Origin: Mastigias papua
Taxonomy: Eukaryota; Cnidaria; Scyphozoa; Rhizostomeae; Mastigiidae
Length of the DNA stretch: 64,000 nucleotides
Reading direction: 5' to 3'
NCBI GenBank assembly: GCA_964019165.1
Contig: OZ025279.1
Coordinates: 6,559,841-6,623,840 of the forward strand
Below the pieces are notes generated by a model, which did not search any database, was not told where the DNA came from, and saw only the letters and a list, made by a program, of their open reading frames with translations. Numbering within the stretch: position 1 is the first letter of the stretch; each line of letters starts with the position of its first letter. A program made the translations under genes and the position numbers. Positions 9,437 through 20,723 of the stretch are shown here, piece after piece.

Positions 9437-12344
9437 CTAGAAAAAGAGAAGCATAAAATAATTCTGGGGATAAGCCATGTAACCTATTCTATCTTTCCTG
9501 CAACAAAACTCACAAAACCAATATTATTATGACATTCAAGGAGCACAAATTATTTTCCGTCCCAAAACAGAATTTGCAGCTCGTTGAAAGAGTTAGCTTT
9601 TTATTATCTGAGCATTTCGAAGGAAAATTCAGAGCTGCACATTATTCTTAATTTTCATTTTTCATAAGCAGGAATAAAATGTACCTGACCAGAAGGCACT
9701 GAAACTACCCGTGTGTCATTGCCATGCTTATGAGAAATACAACTTATGCAATACGTTGTACTTCAAAATGAATTTTCTCAATGGGTGCAAAATATAATAG
9801 GCACTCTCGAGAACTGCAGAAGACATTTTTAAAACAGCAGATTTTGCGTAGAACTGCATGCTAAAATCCCTGGTTACAGTGAAATAAGAGCCAAAAAAAC
9901 TATTCTAGACATTCCAAGGGTCTGAGGACAGAAGCCGCAACAAAGTCCTTCTGGATCCAAGGCCTCTCTTGTTTCAAAAACTACCAATTGACAATCGAAG
10001 CTTACAGTCTCTCATTGGTTTCACGCATCGAAGTAACGAACATAGACAAATACAGCAATAATTATCTACCGAAAAATATCAGTTTTAACAATTTATGAAT
10101 GCAAATATTATATAATGACAATTTTACTTTTCCTTAGCTTTCAAACAGGACTCCAGTTGATAATTGTACTTCGAAGAATGACTAGATTTACCCTTATGAA
10201 ATATTTATCTTATCATTAGTACTGACATCCTTACTTTTTCCGATCATTACTATCATTATCAATATTGATGTCAACATGAAGCATACTGTTTCTTCGTTAA
10301 CAAAGAAAGCTGGCAAAGTACAAATTATTTTATAGTGCAACTTTCTTTGTAGATTTCAAATTATATCAATGAAATTAAGTTTGAAAAAATTGGCTATCAT
10401 TAGGAGTGGTAGTACAGTCACTTTTCATAAAGAACCACCATATATGGAAGCTGCATGTCGATGGCAAAAAACTTAAGGAACCTGTACATCACTAAAGCAA
10501 AATATTCAAGGGACCTTCATTCTGGAATACTTATATCACTGAAAACAACCTAGAATAAGGAAGTTAGTTCCATGCAGCAAGTGGTTCACAGAGGAGTTTC
10601 CTATGGAGAATAGAATGTATTTAGCGTCCTTTCTTTAACATTCAGCACTTACAATGTCTAGAGTGCTAACTGTGCATTTGAAATAATGGAGCTACTACTG
10701 AATGTGGTCCAAAAATTAGGCACTTTACAAAATTGGCCTTGAGTTAGCATAGCCGTCAAATGTATGAGAGCCCTGTCAAGTCTGTTTTCTTCCAACCTAA
10801 TTGACCAATCATCATGCAAAATGGACCTATTCCCAGCATGTGTGGTCAGATCCTACATGATGATTGGTCAATTACGGTGGGAGAAATAGATCTGACAAGG
10901 TTCTCAAAAATTTGGCGGCTATGCTCCTCTTGAGCTAGGTTACGTATAAAAATACGAATAATAACTATAATTATTCTGTTTTTAATAGCAATTGACACTT
11001 GACTAATAAGAAAGAATACATTGACATAAGCCTTCTCATAAACAAAATTTCATAGAACGAGGACTGAAGTCAAGAGTCTAGCAGTATTATAGAATATACT
11101 CCTGGACTAATACCTGGTCACAAAAAGTATAGGCTTGTGCCAGTCCAGTATGCTTGGAGCAGGGAATCGTAATTCTCATGAATGCTTGAGGTTCAAGACT
11201 AGATGCGTAATGAGACAATCAAGGGGCGAAGTGTGGTGAATCAGAAGTCATTTAGAATATGACTACATTCCGTCATGAATCGTGACGGTCAATCTGCGGT
11301 CACCCTTAGTGGTGTTAAGGTTAAATCAATGCATGTCAGGCGATAAACTGGGCTTCTTACTGTGTACAGTAAACCCCACAATAAAGTGTTGGATTACGCT
11401 TTTCTCTGAGATGTGAAGGAGTTAAAATACTGGAATGGCAACAGTAAATCAGAATTAAACATGCTGCAATAAATAAGTGGCCTTTAAGACAATAGATTCT
11501 TCATTTTCATAATATTGCTATAAAATGTCAAAAAGTCTGCTCCCAATCGGACAGCAATGAATGATTCTCATCTACTAGTGTTGGATGCAAATCTCAACTA
11601 AATTTCTCTGGACTCTGTAGCGATAGGCAACTAATGTTTGTTACATGAGTCAGCGGTAAACACTTAATATACGTATTGTAAAAACTATTACTGCTAAAAG
11701 ATTGGTAAAGTACATATACAGACAACAATCTGTTTCAACCAAGAAACAAAGTTTGAAAAACTTATACATAATATTTCAATTTGTATCAGAGGGAAAAGCC
11801 AGTAGCAACGAGCCAAGATATGCTCAGACTAGAAACTTCACCAATTCTCCAAGTTTCTCAATTCGGATTTGCTTTCGCTTGGAATTATTTCTTTCCGAAC
11901 TAAGGCCACATATCTCATGAGAAAAATTGAAAACCGAAACCAACATACGACTTCTCTAAATTGACTACGTCAATATTGAGCAAAGAAAAAGAATCGATTT
12001 AAGTTTCCTTTGTCATGGAAAGCAATCAGTAAACCGACGGCTTTTATAAGAAATATTATGTAATAAACAGAGAAAAGAAGGATGTGCAACGAAACGTGAT
12101 TGCATTATGCATTTCTCTTAAGACTCTAAGTCACTTGTCACTTCGTTGCATAACATCAACATAAAAACCCATATCAAATTCCAGTAGTTTGCAATCTCGT
12201 GACCACAAAAACACGAACATTGCCTGCATCAAAGAAACGGAGGAATTTCATTGCGCAAAATACAAATCGAGTTGGGGATCATCCAAAGAAAGCAATAACA
12301 GAACAGGAGCGAAGATAGAAGAGCTGGGCCGTAAGGAAGAGAGA
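9437..12344. other. Intron sequence, with one MITE
   Basis: Apart from the palindromic element at 10746-10925 nothing was recognised. The part next to 12345 should hold the promoter of the TspO-like gene, but no clear core promoter element stands out. Confidence 0.4.
10746..10925. mobile_element. Palindromic MITE, family M1, complete copy
   Basis: Long inverted repeats of about 70 bp start at AGCATAGCCGTCAAAT and meet around AATTGACCAATCATCATG / CATGATGATTGGTCAATT. CTTGAG flanks both sides at about 10738-10743 and 10929-10934, a probable target duplication. A second, 5'-truncated copy lies at 31455-31600. Confidence 0.75.
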
Positions 12345-13268
12345 ATGGTCTTGGCTACAACAAAATCCGTCACTGTCTCAATCATCCTGAACGTTGCTGT
12401 TTTCATACTGACTATTGTTTTCAGCCAACTATCAACTCAGTTGAATGATATCTTCCCCAGAACGCAGAGTGAAATCTCTGGTACCAACCAGACAGAAATC
12501 ACTCCAGCCTCTTCCACTTTCGCAATATGGGGATTTATCTACCTCTACCAAGCAGCCTGGATTATCTACACAATGACTTTGTTATGGAGAGGCGATGGTG
12601 ATATCCTTCCACCGTGGTTCTACCTTGCCTACTCTACTGGCAATATATCTAGCGTATGCTGGCTGATAGTCTGGTCTCGAGGGCACCTCACAAGCGCGTT
12701 CGTTATTCTGGCACTGCTCGGCATCTCAATGCAGATTGCAATGTACTGGGGAATAACAGGCCTAGCTAGGTACTTGGAGAAATTCCCAAATAACGAGAGA
12801 CTGCCCAACAAGATAGATGTGTGGTGTATTCGTCTGCTAGTATTGAACGGAGTTCTAACCTACACCGCATGGGTATCTATCGCAACATGCCTGAATCTGT
12901 GTATTTCACTGCAACATGATTTCGGTGCCAACGGATCGAAAGCAGCCACGGGAGTGTTATTTGTTCTCCTTACTTTGATTACGATCTGGTTTGTGTTAGA
13001 AAACTTAGTATTCGAACGCTTTACTAGGTATCTTTTCATGGAGTATATTGTGTTCACTGTCGCATTCAGTGGCATACTAAAAAAACACTGGACTAATGGA
13101 CAAGGAAACCAAAGCTTTATCTTGTTTCTTTTGATACTATCTAGCACTCTGCTCATTGCCCGGGTGTTCATCATTTGGTACAAAGAGACAAGAGGCGCAA
13201 GTGAGGGAAGTAACTTAAAATACATTGTGCGTAAAACAGATTCTAAAGCAACGCAAGATGCTTTATAG
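12345..13268 (+). CDS. TspO/MBR-related multi-pass membrane protein, intronless
   Basis: An integral membrane protein of 307 residues. I chose the ATG at 12345 (MVLATTKSVTVSIILNV) because the open frame upstream has no other ATG near a plausible start and is hydrophilic. About eight hydrophobic segments can be seen, beginning VTVSIILNVAVFIL, FAIWGFIYLYQAAW, WFYLAYSTGNIS, LTSAFVILALLGIS, LLVLNGVLTYTAW, ATGVLFVLLTLI, YLFMEYIVFTVAF and SFILFLLILSSTLL. The block TPASSTFAIWGFIYLYQ resembles the Pro/Phe-x-Trp motif of TspO/MBR-like proteins in the uncharacterised animal family. Transport or sterol/porphyrin binding is only an inference. There is no intron. It lies on the opposite strand within an intron of the large minus-strand gene. 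Confidence 0.75.
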   Translation: MVLATTKSVTVSIILNVAVFILTIVFSQLSTQLNDIFPRTQSEISGTNQTEITPASSTFAIWGFIYLYQAAWIIYTMTLLWRGDGDILPPWFYLAYSTGNISSVCWLIVWSRGHLTSAFVILALLGISMQIAMYWGITGLARYLEKFPNNERLPNKIDVWCIRLLVLNGVLTYTAWVSIATCLNLCISLQHDFGANGSKAATGVLFVLLTLITIWFVLENLVFERFTRYLFMEYIVFTVAFSGILKKHWTNGQGNQSFILFLLILSSTLLIARVFIIWYKETRGASEGSNLKYIVRKTDSKATQDAL

Positions 13269-13882
13269 AGTTACAAGCATTCAAAAAAGAAATGGAGGAA
13301 ATGCCTAGAGCAAGCAAGTTTGAAAATGCGTACTAATATACCTATATCCTAATTGCATCAATGCTGTACATTTCTGTAATGGTAACCGTAATTTTTATAA
13401 ATACCTACTATAGCATACCACATTATCTGAAGCTCTTTAGATTTCTTCACTAAAAATTATAGCTTTATTATATACTAGTATGCTGAAACATTACTGAGTA
13501 GAGACTTAGATGGAATACCTGAGAATTTAATATCTCTATCAACAATCCCCACGAGCATGTACCTATTAGCAGCACATATCTCCTACTATGATTGGCACTT
13601 CATTTTGTATTGTTTTCCAAATGCTATTCAAGTAACCAAGATTATACAATCTGCCTTTGAAATGCCCTGCACTACTGATATTTTAAGTTGAAGCTACAAG
13701 GTGCTGGAGTTATTCAAAGCATGAGTTCCCAAGCTTAAGCAGCCTTAGTTAGTGACAGTTGGGTAAGGTTGAAAATTTCTGCTACAAAACTGATCGTCAG
13801 TCTTCAACATTTAATTGCCTAATTACATGACTTTCGTAAAATGACTGAAATATAATAAACAGAACTGGAACAATATTGATAC
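13269..13882. other. 3' flank of TspO-like gene / intron
   Basis: AT-rich, presumably the 3' UTR of the TspO-like gene and then intron of the minus-strand gene. No other feature was recognised. Confidence 0.45.
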
Positions 13883-14040
13883 CCTGTCATCTGTAGGCTT
13901 TTCCGAATCGCTTTCTTCTTCACTTGTTGCTGCAGCCACAGGATATGGTCGCATTCCAGGTATTTTTGCAGCCATGGAAGAAGAACGTTGGTAACTACTA
14001 GCAGTTGATACATATGCTGGATAAGACCTCTCTTCAGAGT
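13883..14040 (-). CDS. Exon of large coiled-coil gene
   Basis: A 158-bp exon between the acceptor TTACTTCATTTTAG and a donor AGG/GTATCA. It starts in phase 1, completing a GAC (Asp) codon with the last G of the 15.2 kb exon, and ends in phase 0. It reads DSEERSYPAYVSTASSYQRS, then MAAKIPGMRPYPVAAATSEE, then an acidic end (ESDSEKPTDDR). It is low in hydrophobics and probably disordered. Phases match both neighbouring exons, the main evidence that they form one transcript. Confidence 0.7.
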
Positions 14041-14202
14041 CTAAAATGAAGTAAGATAGCCAGTGGTCCACAAAGAAATACATAATTTCATCGAGATAAT
14101 ACACTATAGTTAACCACCCTTCCATAATTTCAAGGAGTTCCTATTTTCACTTTATATGACTGTAGATCAAAAATTTTCCCCAAATGAATGTCAATCGGGA
14201 CC

Positions 14203-14347
14203 CATCAATGAATCAATCAATCAATCTATCAATCAACCAATCAATCAATCAACCAATCCATTAACCAACCAATCAGTTAATCCATCAATCAATCCATCAA
14301 TCAACCAAGCAATCCATCAACCAATCAACCAATCAATCCATCAATAA
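14203..14347. repeat. (AATC)n/(AACC)n tetranucleotide repeat
   Basis: About 145 bp of imperfect CAAT/CAAC tetranucleotides. The Asn-Gln-Ser/Pro-rich ORF through it is an artefact. Confidence 0.95.
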
Positions 14348-14426
14348 AATCTTTATCACTTTGTCAGGTTATTTGGTTTAAAAGCTAATTGGGTCATAAA
14401 GGAAAGGTATAGGAATGAAATACTTA

Positions 14427-14832
14427 GGCCCCGTTTACACTATACCGTTTTCATTCAAAAACGGTATGGCATGATTTTGTTTTGCCCTCCGTCTACACTG
14501 AAACATTTTCCTCACCGGCATCAAATGAAAACGATTTTGAAAAATGAACGATTTGAAAACGGTATAAATCGTTTCAGTGATAACGCTCGAAAAAGGAACA
14601 ATTCCATGCCGAGTTGGAAGGGAGTCCGATTAGTCTCCTACAATAATTGGCTTCGCCTTCCAATCCGGCACGAGCTTGTTTACAAGAGTGTTTACACTAA
14701 AACGATTTAAATCGTTTTCAAAATCGTTTTTAATTGATGCCGGGTAGGAAAACGTTTCAGTGTAAACGGAGGGTCAAAACTAAATCGTTTCATACTGTTT
14801 TCGAATGAAAACGGTATAGTGTAAACGGGGTC
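14427..14832. mobile_element. MITE with long TIRs, TA-flanked
   Basis: The left end GGCCCCGTTTACACTATACC and right end GGTATAGTGTAAACGGGGTC are near-perfect inverted repeats. The inverted similarity continues inward for over 100 bp (AAACGATTT, CGTTTTCA and TTTACACTGAAAC words). TA lies on both sides (14425-14426 and 14833-14834). No transposase is present. It sits in an intron of the large minus-strand gene. Confidence 0.8.
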
Positions 14833-14834
14833 TA

Positions 14835-15242
14835 AAATGTAACATATAAAAAAGCAGTCTTTTGCCAAGAAAATGCTGCACTGGGTACGATAAAAGAAAC
14901 ACCCATTCACAACAAATCACACACCAGGCCATCCCATAGATCGCCACATAACACCAAAACCATCCCAGAGCATGTCCTCTATGGCCTGCTTACAGTTGAA
15001 AGGGTCACTGCGTCTACCTATGAAAATTATTTCAATCATTTAGCAAAGAGTCAGTACCATTGCAATCACCATATTGACATAGCTTGACAAATTCATCCCT
15101 TTCATCTACTGCCATGTTCACCAATCTAGTTATTTGGGCCAATTAGATTCAGCAAGGATGCTATTACCATAAAGTAACATTAATTTTACCGAAGCATCAT
15201 TAACAAAATAAAATCTATCAGGATTCAGGCTTTCATACGTAC
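14835..15242. other. Intron, nothing recognised
   Basis: Between two exons of the large minus-strand gene. No element was recognised. Confidence 0.4.
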
Positions 15243-15396
15243 CCCCTTGTCCTGAAGTAAAAAGAGAGTATTGACCATCTGGCCTCTCTAAAAGATTTTC
15301 ATCGCCATCACTTATTAGGAGACTGTCATCTGAAAACATCGTTTCATTGTCCATGTGATCATTCTCCGTTTTAACTGTTACAATAGTGGTATTTTC
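15243..15396 (-). CDS. Exon of large coiled-coil gene, acidic
   Basis: A 154-bp exon, phase 0 to phase 1. The acceptor TTTTTTCTTTTCTGAAG precedes 15396 and the donor GGGG/GTACGTATG follows 15243. It encodes ENTTIVTVKTENDHMDNETM, then FSDDSLLISDGDENLLERPD, then GQYSLFTSGQG. It is strongly acidic, with Ser-Asp pairs that could be casein-kinase sites (an inference). The open frame past the donor is intron read-through. Confidence 0.7.
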
Positions 15397-15640
15397 CTTC
15401 AGAAAAGAAAAAATGATACAAAAGAAGCTAAGAAATTAGATAGTCAAATGATGTATTTAGAAATTCAATCCTATGTTGGCCAGTCTACATTTAAAACATT
15501 CAAGCATGTTGAATTTCCCAATTTTTGCATGTAATTCTATACAAGGTGTACAATGCACTATTAAAGAACTTTAACATAGCATGTGTTCCAAGACCATTAT
15601 CCAGATGTGAGAAGGTATGTTGCCTACATCTATGACAAAC

Positions 15641-15806
<166 letters not shown>

Positions 15807-16051
15807 TTATATATTTATATATATCAACGTTCTCAAGCTCAAGGAAATGCAATAGCTATTCTGCAAACACTGACCACTGCTACAGCCTACAATCCAAAGC
15901 ATGATAGAGGCTGAACCTGCCAACTCCACTCAACACTTTTCACCAACTTTCCCTATTTGATGAAGAACATGGGCATTTTGACCTCTTCATTTCAGAAATA
16001 CAATCTCAAACAATAGTGGATGCTTCCAGCTTCTTAGACAGAAGTACTTAC

Positions 16052-16237
16052 AACATTTTTCGCCATATTTTTATCACTTTGCTTTGTTTTCACTTTTTTG
16101 CACCAAGAATACCAGCATCTCTTCAGAAGTATTTTGTTATAATTCTTCACAGCCTCTACAGATAGGACATCTGACTCATCTGAAGAATGATCCAATTTGT
16201 CTGATGAAACAGCACGCAGTTTCTCATACTTGTCTCG
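16052..16237 (-). CDS. Exon with Sfi1/POC5-like motif
   Basis: A 186-bp exon, phase 0 to phase 0, between the acceptor CCAAATTTTTCAG and the consensus donor GTT/GTAAGT. It reads RDKYEKLRAVSSDKL, an acidic linker (SSDESDVLSVEAVKNY), then NKILLKRCWYSWCKKVK. The Leu-Leu-x3-Trp-x2-Trp-Cys-Lys-Lys spacing resembles the Sfi1-type centrin-binding repeat of centriolar proteins such as POC5. If the upstream neighbour is the coiled-coil exon at 23135-23267, the joined reading LEKE-RDKYEKLR also recalls POC5. I infer a centrosomal or centriolar protein, with moderate to low certainty. Confidence 0.6.
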
Positions 16238-16976
16238 CTGAAAAATTTGGAATCAAGTATAAGAAATTATACAATTTCATTAGAAAACAGAATCTGAATA
16301 AGAATATAAACCTTCAAAACGGATAAATTGCATGCTCTTCTGATATTAAATTGGAAGGTGCTAGATGGGAGCCCAAAAATTTGTCGAGGATTCCCTATCT
16401 CAAATGTTCCATTGCCATCCTTTATGGATACATATCATAGGCCACATGATAACACTATCAGCCAAAAGCCTCCTTTAAAAGAGTCTAGGTAAGGCTCCAA
16501 GAAGAGGTCAGAACTAATGAAAATACCAATAACAGCATTGAGATTTGTCGTTTATCAACTGGATCCAAAACGCAAAGACATTTCTTGACCATCTACGTAG
16601 AAATACATCGATTCGTTCAAATCAGTGGCTTGCCATTACAGCCGCAAGATCAAACAAATTAATGCGATATGCATCCTTCGAGATTAAAATACAACACTAA
16701 ACCGGTTCATTACAGAATTTCGGCACTGGGACTAAAATCAAACCGCTAACCTCAACAGGACTTTTTCGTAAATCGTAGAGAGAACCAATTACTGAATGAC
16801 ACATAAAGTCTTTATTGCTATTTAGAGTGTCTGAGAATATTTATGAGATACTTCTCACTAGCACCAGCCACTATCCTTTGTAAGTGTCCTGTCTACCTTC
16901 AAGAATTTCCTGAGGGATTATGACGTCAAATATATGAGGACATGTTATAGATCTGCATACCCAACATACATATGTT

Positions 16977-17717
16977 ATGAATAAGAGGAAGAAGGACACA
17001 ATTAGAAATGAACTCAAAATAAAAGTCCCAACCGAGGATAAAAGTCACAGCGTCGCAGTAAAATGGGGGCTACCATATTTAATGAAACCTGCTTTTCCTA
17101 CAAGGTTTCCACAACATCTACCAAGGTTATCAAACATCCTCCTTCAAAGCGGAGTAGCAAGCCAGCGTACTCGTAAACACCTTTTGGTGGAAACTGAGAA
17201 AGTGCGTCAAATTGACATGCTACCGTCCTTTGACAAGTCCAGGCGGAATCAAGAAGTTTGTCCTATCTTACGACAGTATCAACCGAGCTGGTTCAAAGTG
17301 GTTTCTATGAAGTACGAACAAAAAGAAAGACGGAGAGTTGCAAAGATATTACCTAAGTTGTGCGAACAGCAGCATTATTGCGAATGCAAAACGGATGGTA
17401 ATAAGAAAAACAAACCAAGTCAAGCTTCAAAAACAAAATCAGATAACAGGAGGGTGAAGAGACATATAGGGGGTACGAAACATAGCAAAAGAATGCAGCC
17501 AGAAGACAATGCAATTGAAAAGAAAATAGAAGAATGCTACCTGGAAAAAGAAACATGTAAAAGGACCTTAGAGAGACAAATCACCATTCCGACAAAGGTT
17601 CGTATAGTAACAAGTAATGTAAGTAATACTACTAATCCGATACGAGAGAAATGCTGGATACCAAATGAAGATCGTCGAAGGCTCCTAGGGCCTAAAGAGC
17701 ATGGTGGAAATGAATGA
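16977..17717 (+). CDS. Hypothetical basic protein, 246 aa, intronless
   Basis: Begins ATG (MNKRKKDTIRNELKIKVPTE) and runs 741 bp to TGA, long for chance in DNA this AT-rich. Composition is strongly basic (many Lys, Arg, Gln) with a Cys/His patch (LCEQQHYCECK) near residue 137. It has no signal peptide or membrane segment. No family was recognised. It lies inside a candidate intron of the minus-strand gene, about 200 bp upstream of a Penelope-like relic on the same strand. It could be a nested gene, a retrocopy or an uncharacterised mobile-element ORF. Confidence 0.4.
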   Translation: MNKRKKDTIRNELKIKVPTEDKSHSVAVKWGLPYLMKPAFPTRFPQHLPRLSNILLQSGVASQRTRKHLLVETEKVRQIDMLPSFDKSRRNQEVCPILRQYQPSWFKVVSMKYEQKERRRVAKILPKLCEQQHYCECKTDGNKKNKPSQASKTKSDNRRVKRHIGGTKHSKRMQPEDNAIEKKIEECYLEKETCKRTLERQITIPTKVRIVTSNVSNTTNPIREKCWIPNEDRRRLLGPKEHGGNE

Positions 17718-17939
17718 AAGCATTTCAAATGGGTATCAGAGCACGCCATCCATCAGGGAGTCGAAAGAGAGGCAGCGACAAGATGATACCAAGAGTTTGT
17801 TCTTAAAGTTAGTTTTTCTCCATCTATTACTAAATTATTTATTTGGGTTTTATTTGTCTGAAAGTATTAGACAAAAGTGCATTGATCACTCTATAATGTT
17901 GCTGGTATACACGGCAAAATGGAAATTTCATATTGCTGA

Positions 17940-18596
17940 CCACTACCTATAGAAGGAGGCTCGAAAAGACAGTGACAAAAAGAAGCTAAATTTCTTAAAA
18001 TCAAATCTTGACATCAGCAGTCTGTTCACAAACGTCCTATTAGGTGAAAGCATAGGGATTTGTGTTGATGCTTTGCATCAAGGTCACCTTGATTGACATC
18101 CTTTTCCCGAGGACTCTTTCAAAGAATTGATGCTAGCTAGGACACAATAAGACAACTGCTAATTGACAACGGACATCCAGATGTCCTTCTTTCTTGCGCT
18201 AAAGAAAAACAAGCCACTATTTCATCAGAAAAACGGTTTGGTCTTGAAGAGTGCCTGGTTTACCTGAAATTGCCCTGGATTGGAAATATTTCATCAAAAT
18301 TTGAAAACCAAATTAATAAAGCCATTGCATCTTGTTTCTATGCTGTGAAGCCACTTGTGATTTACAATACCTGGGTCATGCTACCATCTGCTAAAAAAGA
18401 TAGCGTTCCTAACACTCAAAAAAGTTGTGTAGTCTATGAATTTTCGTGCCGATGTGAAGCTCGGTACGTAGGACGCACTACGCAAAGACTAGGAGACAGA
18501 ATAAAACAACATGTTCCCACGATCTTCAGGAAGAAAAGCCATACAGTAAAAGAGAACAGCCACCTCGTATGTGCAAAAACAATAATCCTAAAATGA
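17940..18596 (+). pseudogene. Penelope-like element relic: RT and GIY-YIG pieces
   Basis: At about 17996-18095 the plus strand reads SNLDISSLFTNVLLGESIG. This corresponds to the D-x-x-SLFTNVP motif A of Penelope-like reverse transcriptases, here broken by a stop. After frameshifts and a deletion, 18246-18596 reads EECLVYLKLPWIGN, KAIASCFYAVKPLV, and CVVYEFSCRCEARYVGRTTQ with RLGDRIKQHVP. The last part is the GIY-YIG endonuclease core (V-Y...Y-V-G) of this element group. Most of the RT is missing and the element cannot be autonomous. Confidence 0.65.
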
Positions 18597-19027
18597 ATTG
18601 TGATTCGGCAATAGGACAACATCTAATTACAAATCCAGAATGAGCCAAAACGCATACAGACGATAATTTTCGGATCATAGGGCAAGCAAGATCGTCCTTT
18701 CATTTAAGTGCTTTGGAATCAGTCTACACTAAGACTCAAAACCCAGTCTTGTGTAAACAAAAAGAGTTCATTTCCTCACTTGGACTCTTCAAGTAAACAA
18801 TGGTGAATAGGTGCTAATTGGCCAATCATAGGGCCAACTAGATGAAGTATCCATCATATCATGTGTATCCGCACCTGGCTATATATTTCGGCTCACTTTC
18901 GGTCGCTACCCGATGTGTCATACTCTGACGAGTTCGGATGAAAAAGCATTCAGTATGTTTACAAACTATTGCCGCTTTTTCGTGCTGTAGTGAAGGTCTG
19001 TAGTACCAACAAACTATTCACAATGCC
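18597..19027. other. Intron / intergenic, nothing recognised
   Basis: No open frame or repeat was recognised beyond the end of the Penelope-like relic. Confidence 0.4.
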
Positions 19028-19314
19028 CAGTGGTGTAGAAGTACATTGATAGCTAGGGGGGCTCTTTGCGTACCCGAGTTTTTGTAAGAAACTAAGAGCT
19101 TTGTCCAAATAGTCATATAAGAAACTGAGAGAGTGGTCTGGCGAGGAAAGCTATAACACTTGTTATACAGCTATAATACTGTTGCCCAATAATACTTGTT
19201 TCATGTTAATACCATTTTACGAGCAAGACACTAACTGAGGGCGAAGGGGGCAGTGCCCCCTGAGCTCACAACTAGTGGAGCTGCGCCCCTCGTCCCCCCT
19301 CTTCTACACCGCTG
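19028..19314. mobile_element. hAT-like MITE with 8-bp target duplication
   Basis: The left end CAGTGGTGTAGAAG and right end CTTCTACACCGCTG are inverted repeats with one mismatch. The element is flanked by ACAATGCC (19020-19027) and ACAATGTC (19315-19322), an 8-bp duplication with one later change, as expected of hAT transposition. The right half is GC-rich (GGGGGCAGTGCCCCC). Confidence 0.85.
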
Positions 19315-20118
19315 ACAATGTCTTGAATAAAATCTACAGTACGAATTCTGTCAGGTGCTTATTACTATGTTGACCAATTAAAGAAAACGAACAGAACCGA
19401 AATTTGGTCAATATTAAGAAGTCAATTAGCAGTCACAAAGATTCAAAGGAAAAGCAATAGTCTCCCAATAATGCAAAGAGTCTAGTAATCAAAGACTTTA
19501 TCAAGAGACCAATTAAATGTTTATTCCCTTTACGAAAATATGGGAAGAAATTTCCTTCTTGCACAGAATTGAAGAAATTGACAAAAATCAATATACTCAA
19601 TGAATTCTAACAACAATTTAAGGAGAACCAGGATTCTCAATGTCACAAAGTTGCACTTGACTGTGAATTAGCTATTTCGAAAGCCCATGTTGATATAACT
19701 GACTAAACAGTTCTGCTGTAAAGGCAACTGGGATAGAAAACTGACCGTTCAACACAAAAGTCATTAAGTTCTTCCAGTACCTTGCTAAACAAAAAGCTAA
19801 GGAAGGAACTGGAATTCGTGGGACAGAAACAGATTCAAACTTTTAAAAGTTATTGGAGCATGGAAGTTATAATTATGCAGAACATTAGAAGTACAGAGAA
19901 CTGCGTTCCTCAAGATAATGAAACACTAAACAGTGCCCAATAACGTTGTTTCCAGATAAAGATGAATTCCACAACGCTATGAGTCTTGAACTTCGAAAAG
20001 CTATTGTGCAGAAAGAGATCATACGGGGCTACCCCATTTTTCTGTACAGGAACGTTCCGATCAGCCTGGGTTACACTGCAGAACGTCTTAGAGGAATGAC
20101 GGTTTTCCACTGTAAAAT

Positions 20119-20723
20119 CTTGGTCCAACGCATCCAAAATTTCATCCAACATGTAGCCAAAAATTACCTAAAAGTTCATCGATGATAATGCGGGACGGTC
20201 AAACGCACCCATCATTTCATCCAACATTTCACCTAACATTTCTGTTACTTGATACTTCCAGGGCAGTGACACATTTAACAGGCCTTTCAATGAGTAAATT
20301 AGACGCGCGCTCCCAATCGCGCTCGTGGGGTCGTCTGCGCGCACTAAACATTCCACTGTGAGTTTGAGGCATATTTTTCATAAAGCTGGCGCCAGCAACA
20401 AATCGAGCGTGTGAACTGAGCTGGGCGCGTGCCTGTGCACTCGTGCACGATTGCGCGCGTCTCATTGAAAGGCCTGATTTAAGAAAACTTTAAGAGCCTT
20501 CTATGCACGCCTAGAACTGAAATGTTGGATGAAGTGTTGGATGAGGCGGTCAAACGCATCCTACATTTCAAAAACAGCATTTGTTTTTGATCTCGATCAA
20601 ACTTCATCCAACATCGCTTGGCAAAAGTTGGATGATCCATCACAGGTGGCTAAACGCGCGTAACAAGTCACCTAATATTTGTTTTGAGGATGTTGGATAA
20701 ACTGCTGAATGCGTTTGACCAAG
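20119..20723. mobile_element. MITE with TTGGATGA-type repeats (outer)
   Basis: The left end CTTGGTCCAACGCATCC and the right end AATGCGTTTGACCAAG are inverted. GGTCAAACGCA recurs inside at 20195 and 20533, and CATCCAACAT/ATGTTGGATG words recur throughout in both orientations. Another element is inserted at 20279-20476. No coding capacity. Confidence 0.65.
20279..20476. mobile_element. GC-rich MITE nested in the outer one
   Basis: CAGGCCTTTCAATGAG at the left and CTCATTGAAAGGCCTG at the right form perfect 16-bp inverted repeats. ATTTAA directly flanks both sides (20273-20278 and 20477-20482), a perfect target duplication. The interior is rich in GCGCGC and CpG, unlike its surroundings, which suggests recent arrival. 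Confidence 0.85.

Noticed and set aside
12189..12344. N-terminal extension of the TspO-like protein
   Set aside because: The extension has no ATG, is hydrophilic and unlike the family, so the ATG at 12345 is preferred.
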